Shown in pieces: positions 4,962-6,975 of a stretch of 6,975 bases of DNA. The notes beneath the pieces were generated by a model that worked only from the letters and a program-made list of their open reading frames with translations, was not told the origin of the DNA and made no database searches. The stretch is from the NCBI GenBank assembly GCA_903789505.1, contig CAIFEU010000088.1, positions 3,575-10,549 of the forward strand. The letters are read 5' to 3'. This stretch comes from an uncultured Coriobacteriales bacterium. GTDB taxonomy: Bacteria; Actinomycetota; Coriobacteriia; Coriobacteriales; UMGS124. Positions within the stretch are counted from its first letter, which is position 1; each line of letters opens with the position of its first letter. The position numbers and the translations under genes are program-made.

Positions 4962-6782
4962 GTGTCTGTACTGATCGGCTGCGAGGGGATCGGCTTCGAG
5001 TACCCCACCAAGAGCGTCTTCGACGGGGTCACGCTCGGCGTGGCGGAGGGCGACCGCATCGGCATCGTGGGGCGCAACGGAGACGGCAAGTCGACGCTGC
5101 TGAGGATCCTGGCGGGAAGGCTCGAGCCCGACGCGGGGTCGGTGACCTTCCGGCGCGGCCTGACGGTGGGGCTCCTGTCCCAGAACGACGAGCTTGACGA
5201 TGACGCCACGGTGGGCAAACAGGTCGTCGGCGACGCGCCCGAGCACGAGTGGGCGGGCGACGCGCGCGTGCGCGACATCATCGCGGCGCTGATCGGCGAC
5301 ATCGACTGGGACGCCCGCGTCGGCGACCTGTCGGGAGGGCAGCGCCGTCGCGTCGACCTGGCGAGGCTCCTGATCGGTGACTGGGACGTTCTCGCGCTCG
5401 ACGAGCCCACCAACCATCTCGACATGCGCGCGATTCGCTGGCTCGCGAGCCACCTCAAGAGCCGCTGGGCGTCGAACGCGGGCGCGCTGATGGTCGTCAC
5501 GCACGACCGCTGGTTCCTCGACGAGGTGTGCCTGGGCATGTGGGAGGTCCACGACGGGACCGTCGACCCGTTCGAGGGCGGCTACTCCGCCTACATCCAG
5601 CAGCGCGTGGAGCGCGACCGCCAGGCTCAGGTCGTCGAGGAGCGTCGGCAGAACCTGGCGCGCAAGGAGCTCGCGTGGCTGTCGCGCGGCGCGCAGGCAC
5701 GTTCGACCAAGCCCAAGTTCCGCGTCGAGGCAGCCCGCGCCCTGATCGCAGACGTCCCCCCGATGCGCAACGAGCTCGAGCTGCGCCGGCTGGCGGTGAG
5801 CCGGCTCGGCAAGCAGGTGGTCGAGCTCAAGGGGGTGACCGAGCGCTTCGGCGACCGCGTCGTGATCGATGACCTCACCTGGGCGATCGGCCCGGGCGAC
5901 CGCTATGGCATCCTCGGCGAGAACGGCGCGGGCAAGACGACGCTGCTGCGCATCATCCAGGGCTCTCTCAAGCCCACGCGCGGGACCGTGAAGATCGGCG
6001 CGACCGTGAGGTTCGCGGTGCTGTCCCAGCGCCTCGACGAGCTGATGGAGCACACGGGCGAGACGGTCATGGAGGTCCTCAAGGGCTACAAGACGCGCTA
6101 TCGCATCGGTGACAAGGAGTACTCGCCCGCCCAGCTCCTCGAGAGCCTCGGCTTCGACCCCCGCGAGATGTGGACGCGCGTGGAGGAGCTCTCGGGAGGG
6201 CAGAAGCGCCGGCTGCAGCTGATGCTCGTGCTGCTGACCGAGCCCAACGTCGTGCTTCTCGACGAGCCCGGAAACGACATGGACACCGACATCCTCGCCG
6301 TCATGGAGGAGCTGCTCGACGGCTGGCCCGGTACGCTCGTCATGGGCACGCACGACCGCTACCTCATGGAGCGCGTGACCGACGACCAGTTCGCCCTCAT
6401 CGACGGCCACCTGCGTCATTGCCCGCGCGGGGTCGACGAGTTCCTCGAGCTGCTCGACGAGCGTGACCGTGCCCGCCAGGCGGCCGGTCCCTCCGTCGCG
6501 GGCGCAGGTGTCGCCGGCGGTGGCGTGCGGGACGGCGGCTCGGCGGGGGCGTCCCTGACGCGCCAGGAGGAGTACGCCCTGCGCAAGCAGCTCGCCTCGG
6601 TGGAGCGCAAGCTCGAGAAGCAGCGCGCCGCCGTCGAGGCGCTGCGCGCGGAGATGGACAGGACCGACCCGTCGGACTTCGTGAAGCTCGGCGAGCAGCA
6701 GGCGCAGGTCGACGCGGCTCAAGGGGAGGTCGACGAGCTCGAGGAGCAGTGGCTCGAGCTGGGGGAGCGCCTCGAGGGATGA
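4962..6782 (+). CDS. ABC-F family ATPase, Uup-like
   Basis: Soluble protein with two ATP-binding cassettes and no membrane segment. ABC-F proteins bind the ribosome and help it through stalled or difficult steps; Uup-type members are also linked to DNA repair and ribosome assembly. Of 606 residues, cassette 1 has Walker A GRNGDGKST (37-45), signature LSGGQ (123-127), Walker B ending in Glu148 with DEPTNHLD, and switch His181. The linker between the domains (about 215-280) contains the Uup-like KELAWLSRGAQAR. Cassette 2 has GENGAGKTT (319-327), LSGGQ (410-414), Glu435 in DEPGNDMD, and His464. A glycine/alanine-rich spacer (about 508-531) leads to a charged coiled coil (about 532-604), as in Uup. 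The absence of membrane partners argues against a transporter. Antibiotic-resistance ABC-Fs are possible relatives, but the C-terminal coiled coil favours Uup. GTG 4941 would add seven residues; GTG 4962 has the better ribosome site. Confidence 0.92.
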   Translation: MSVLIGCEGIGFEYPTKSVFDGVTLGVAEGDRIGIVGRNGDGKSTLLRILAGRLEPDAGSVTFRRGLTVGLLSQNDELDDDATVGKQVVGDAPEHEWAGDARVRDIIAALIGDIDWDARVGDLSGGQRRRVDLARLLIGDWDVLALDEPTNHLDMRAIRWLASHLKSRWASNAGALMVVTHDRWFLDEVCLGMWEVHDGTVDPFEGGYSAYIQQRVERDRQAQVVEERRQNLARKELAWLSRGAQARSTKPKFRVEAARALIADVPPMRNELELRRLAVSRLGKQVVELKGVTERFGDRVVIDDLTWAIGPGDRYGILGENGAGKTTLLRIIQGSLKPTRGTVKIGATVRFAVLSQRLDELMEHTGETVMEVLKGYKTRYRIGDKEYSPAQLLESLGFDPREMWTRVEELSGGQKRRLQLMLVLLTEPNVVLLDEPGNDMDTDILAVMEELLDGWPGTLVMGTHDRYLMERVTDDQFALIDGHLRHCPRGVDEFLELLDERDRARQAAGPSVAGAGVAGGGVRDGGSAGASLTRQEEYALRKQLASVERKLEKQRAAVEALRAEMDRTDPSDFVKLGEQQAQVDAAQGEVDELEEQWLELGERLEG

Positions 6783-6799
6783 GTCGCGTGCGCGCCGCC

Positions 6800-6821
6800 G
6801 CGCCCTGAGGCGGGCGCCTTT
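6800..6821 (+). terminator. Weak hairpin after the ABC-F gene
   Basis: GCGCCC (6800-6805) pairs with GGGCGC (6812-6817) around a six-base loop, 17 bases after the stop codon, followed by CCTTTC. The stem is short and the T tract minimal, so termination here would be partial. Confidence 0.4.
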
Positions 6822-6868
6822 CGCGGTGGCTCGGTCACTCACGCCGATGCCCCTCGCGTGCCCACATG

Positions 6869-6886
6869 CATGAAGAGTCATGAAGA
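6869..6886. repeat. Direct repeat CATGAAGA
   Basis: CATGAAGA occurs at 6869-6876 and 6879-6886 with a period of ten bases. The second copy runs into the base of the long inverted repeat. It may be incidental to the A/T-rich flank of a bidirectional terminator. Confidence 0.4.
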
Positions 6887-6939
6887 AGGGCCCCATGGCG
6901 ACGGGACGGACGATTCCGTCTGCCATGGGGCCCTGTCTT
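6883..6939. terminator. Long inverted repeat, probable bidirectional terminator
   Basis: AGGGCCCCATGGC (6887-6899) pairs perfectly with GCCATGGGGCCCT (6922-6934). Bulging out G6935 lets AAGA (6883-6886) pair with TCTT (6936-6939). The interior can fold further as GGACGGA (6904-6910) with TCCGTCT (6915-6921) around a CGAT loop, leaving four bulged bases. The flanks give a short U-rich 3' side in either direction (GTCTTG on +, TTCTTC on -), so it could end the ABC-F transcript and also a convergent gene beyond the window. The T tracts are weak, so a processed or protein-bound element is an alternative. Confidence 0.65.
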
Positions 6940-6975
6940 GCGAATCCCGCACTCGGTGGGCCGGGGCACCCGCCC

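Noticed and set aside
4944..6926. Long open frame of 660 codons on the minus strand opposite the ABC-F gene
   Set aside because: It mirrors the ABC-F gene, and its start would lie inside the inverted repeat. The composition (Leu, Ala, Val, Arg, His) is typical of antisense frames in GC-rich DNA.

Overview
The window is a very GC-rich stretch of chromosomal housekeeping DNA carrying five complete protein-coding genes, all on the + strand. They are leuC, leuD and leuB (a leucine-biosynthesis cluster), thiC (thiamine pyrimidine synthesis), and a soluble ABC-F ATPase of the Uup type. The codon third positions are dominated by G and C, which points to a high-GC actinobacterium. LeuC (422 aa), LeuD (168 aa) and ThiC (435 aa) are all of the short bacterial/archaeal types rather than the longer forms usual in Streptomyces or Mycobacterium. 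I therefore lean towards a Coriobacteriia-like lineage (Olsenella/Eggerthella relatives). That placement is an inference from protein type and composition, not a proof.

Layout. Positions 1-134 are a C/G-homopolymer-rich leader with several possible hairpins and a run of ten G. leuC (135-1403), leuD (1452-1958) and leuB (1964-3112) follow with gaps of 48 and 5 bases and a good Shine-Dalgarno before each, so they are almost certainly co-transcribed. LeuC and LeuD form the two-subunit isopropylmalate isomerase and LeuB oxidises its product; together they perform the second and third committed steps of leucine synthesis. leuA, the first enzyme, is not in the window.

A 424-base gap (3113-3536) separates leuB from thiC. 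It has no convincing gene, two plain hairpins near leuB, and a textbook intrinsic terminator (13-bp stem, seven T) at 3434-3473, 63 bases before the thiC start. I see no TPP riboswitch, although that is the commonest control element of thiC. The terminator is preceded by a direct repeat (AGAGGCA twice, period 10), and the bases CGAGAG overlapping its first copy are complementary to the terminator loop. This makes a non-TPP attenuation leader the most interesting possibility here.

thiC (3537-4844) is followed after 117 bases by the ABC-F gene (4962-6782). The last 190 bases hold a weak hairpin and then a long, near-perfect inverted repeat (6883-6939) that probably ends transcription, perhaps from both sides. 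I found no mobile element, CRISPR array, tRNA, rRNA or clearly new multi-gene system. The window is mostly ordinary core metabolism with one intriguing leader region.
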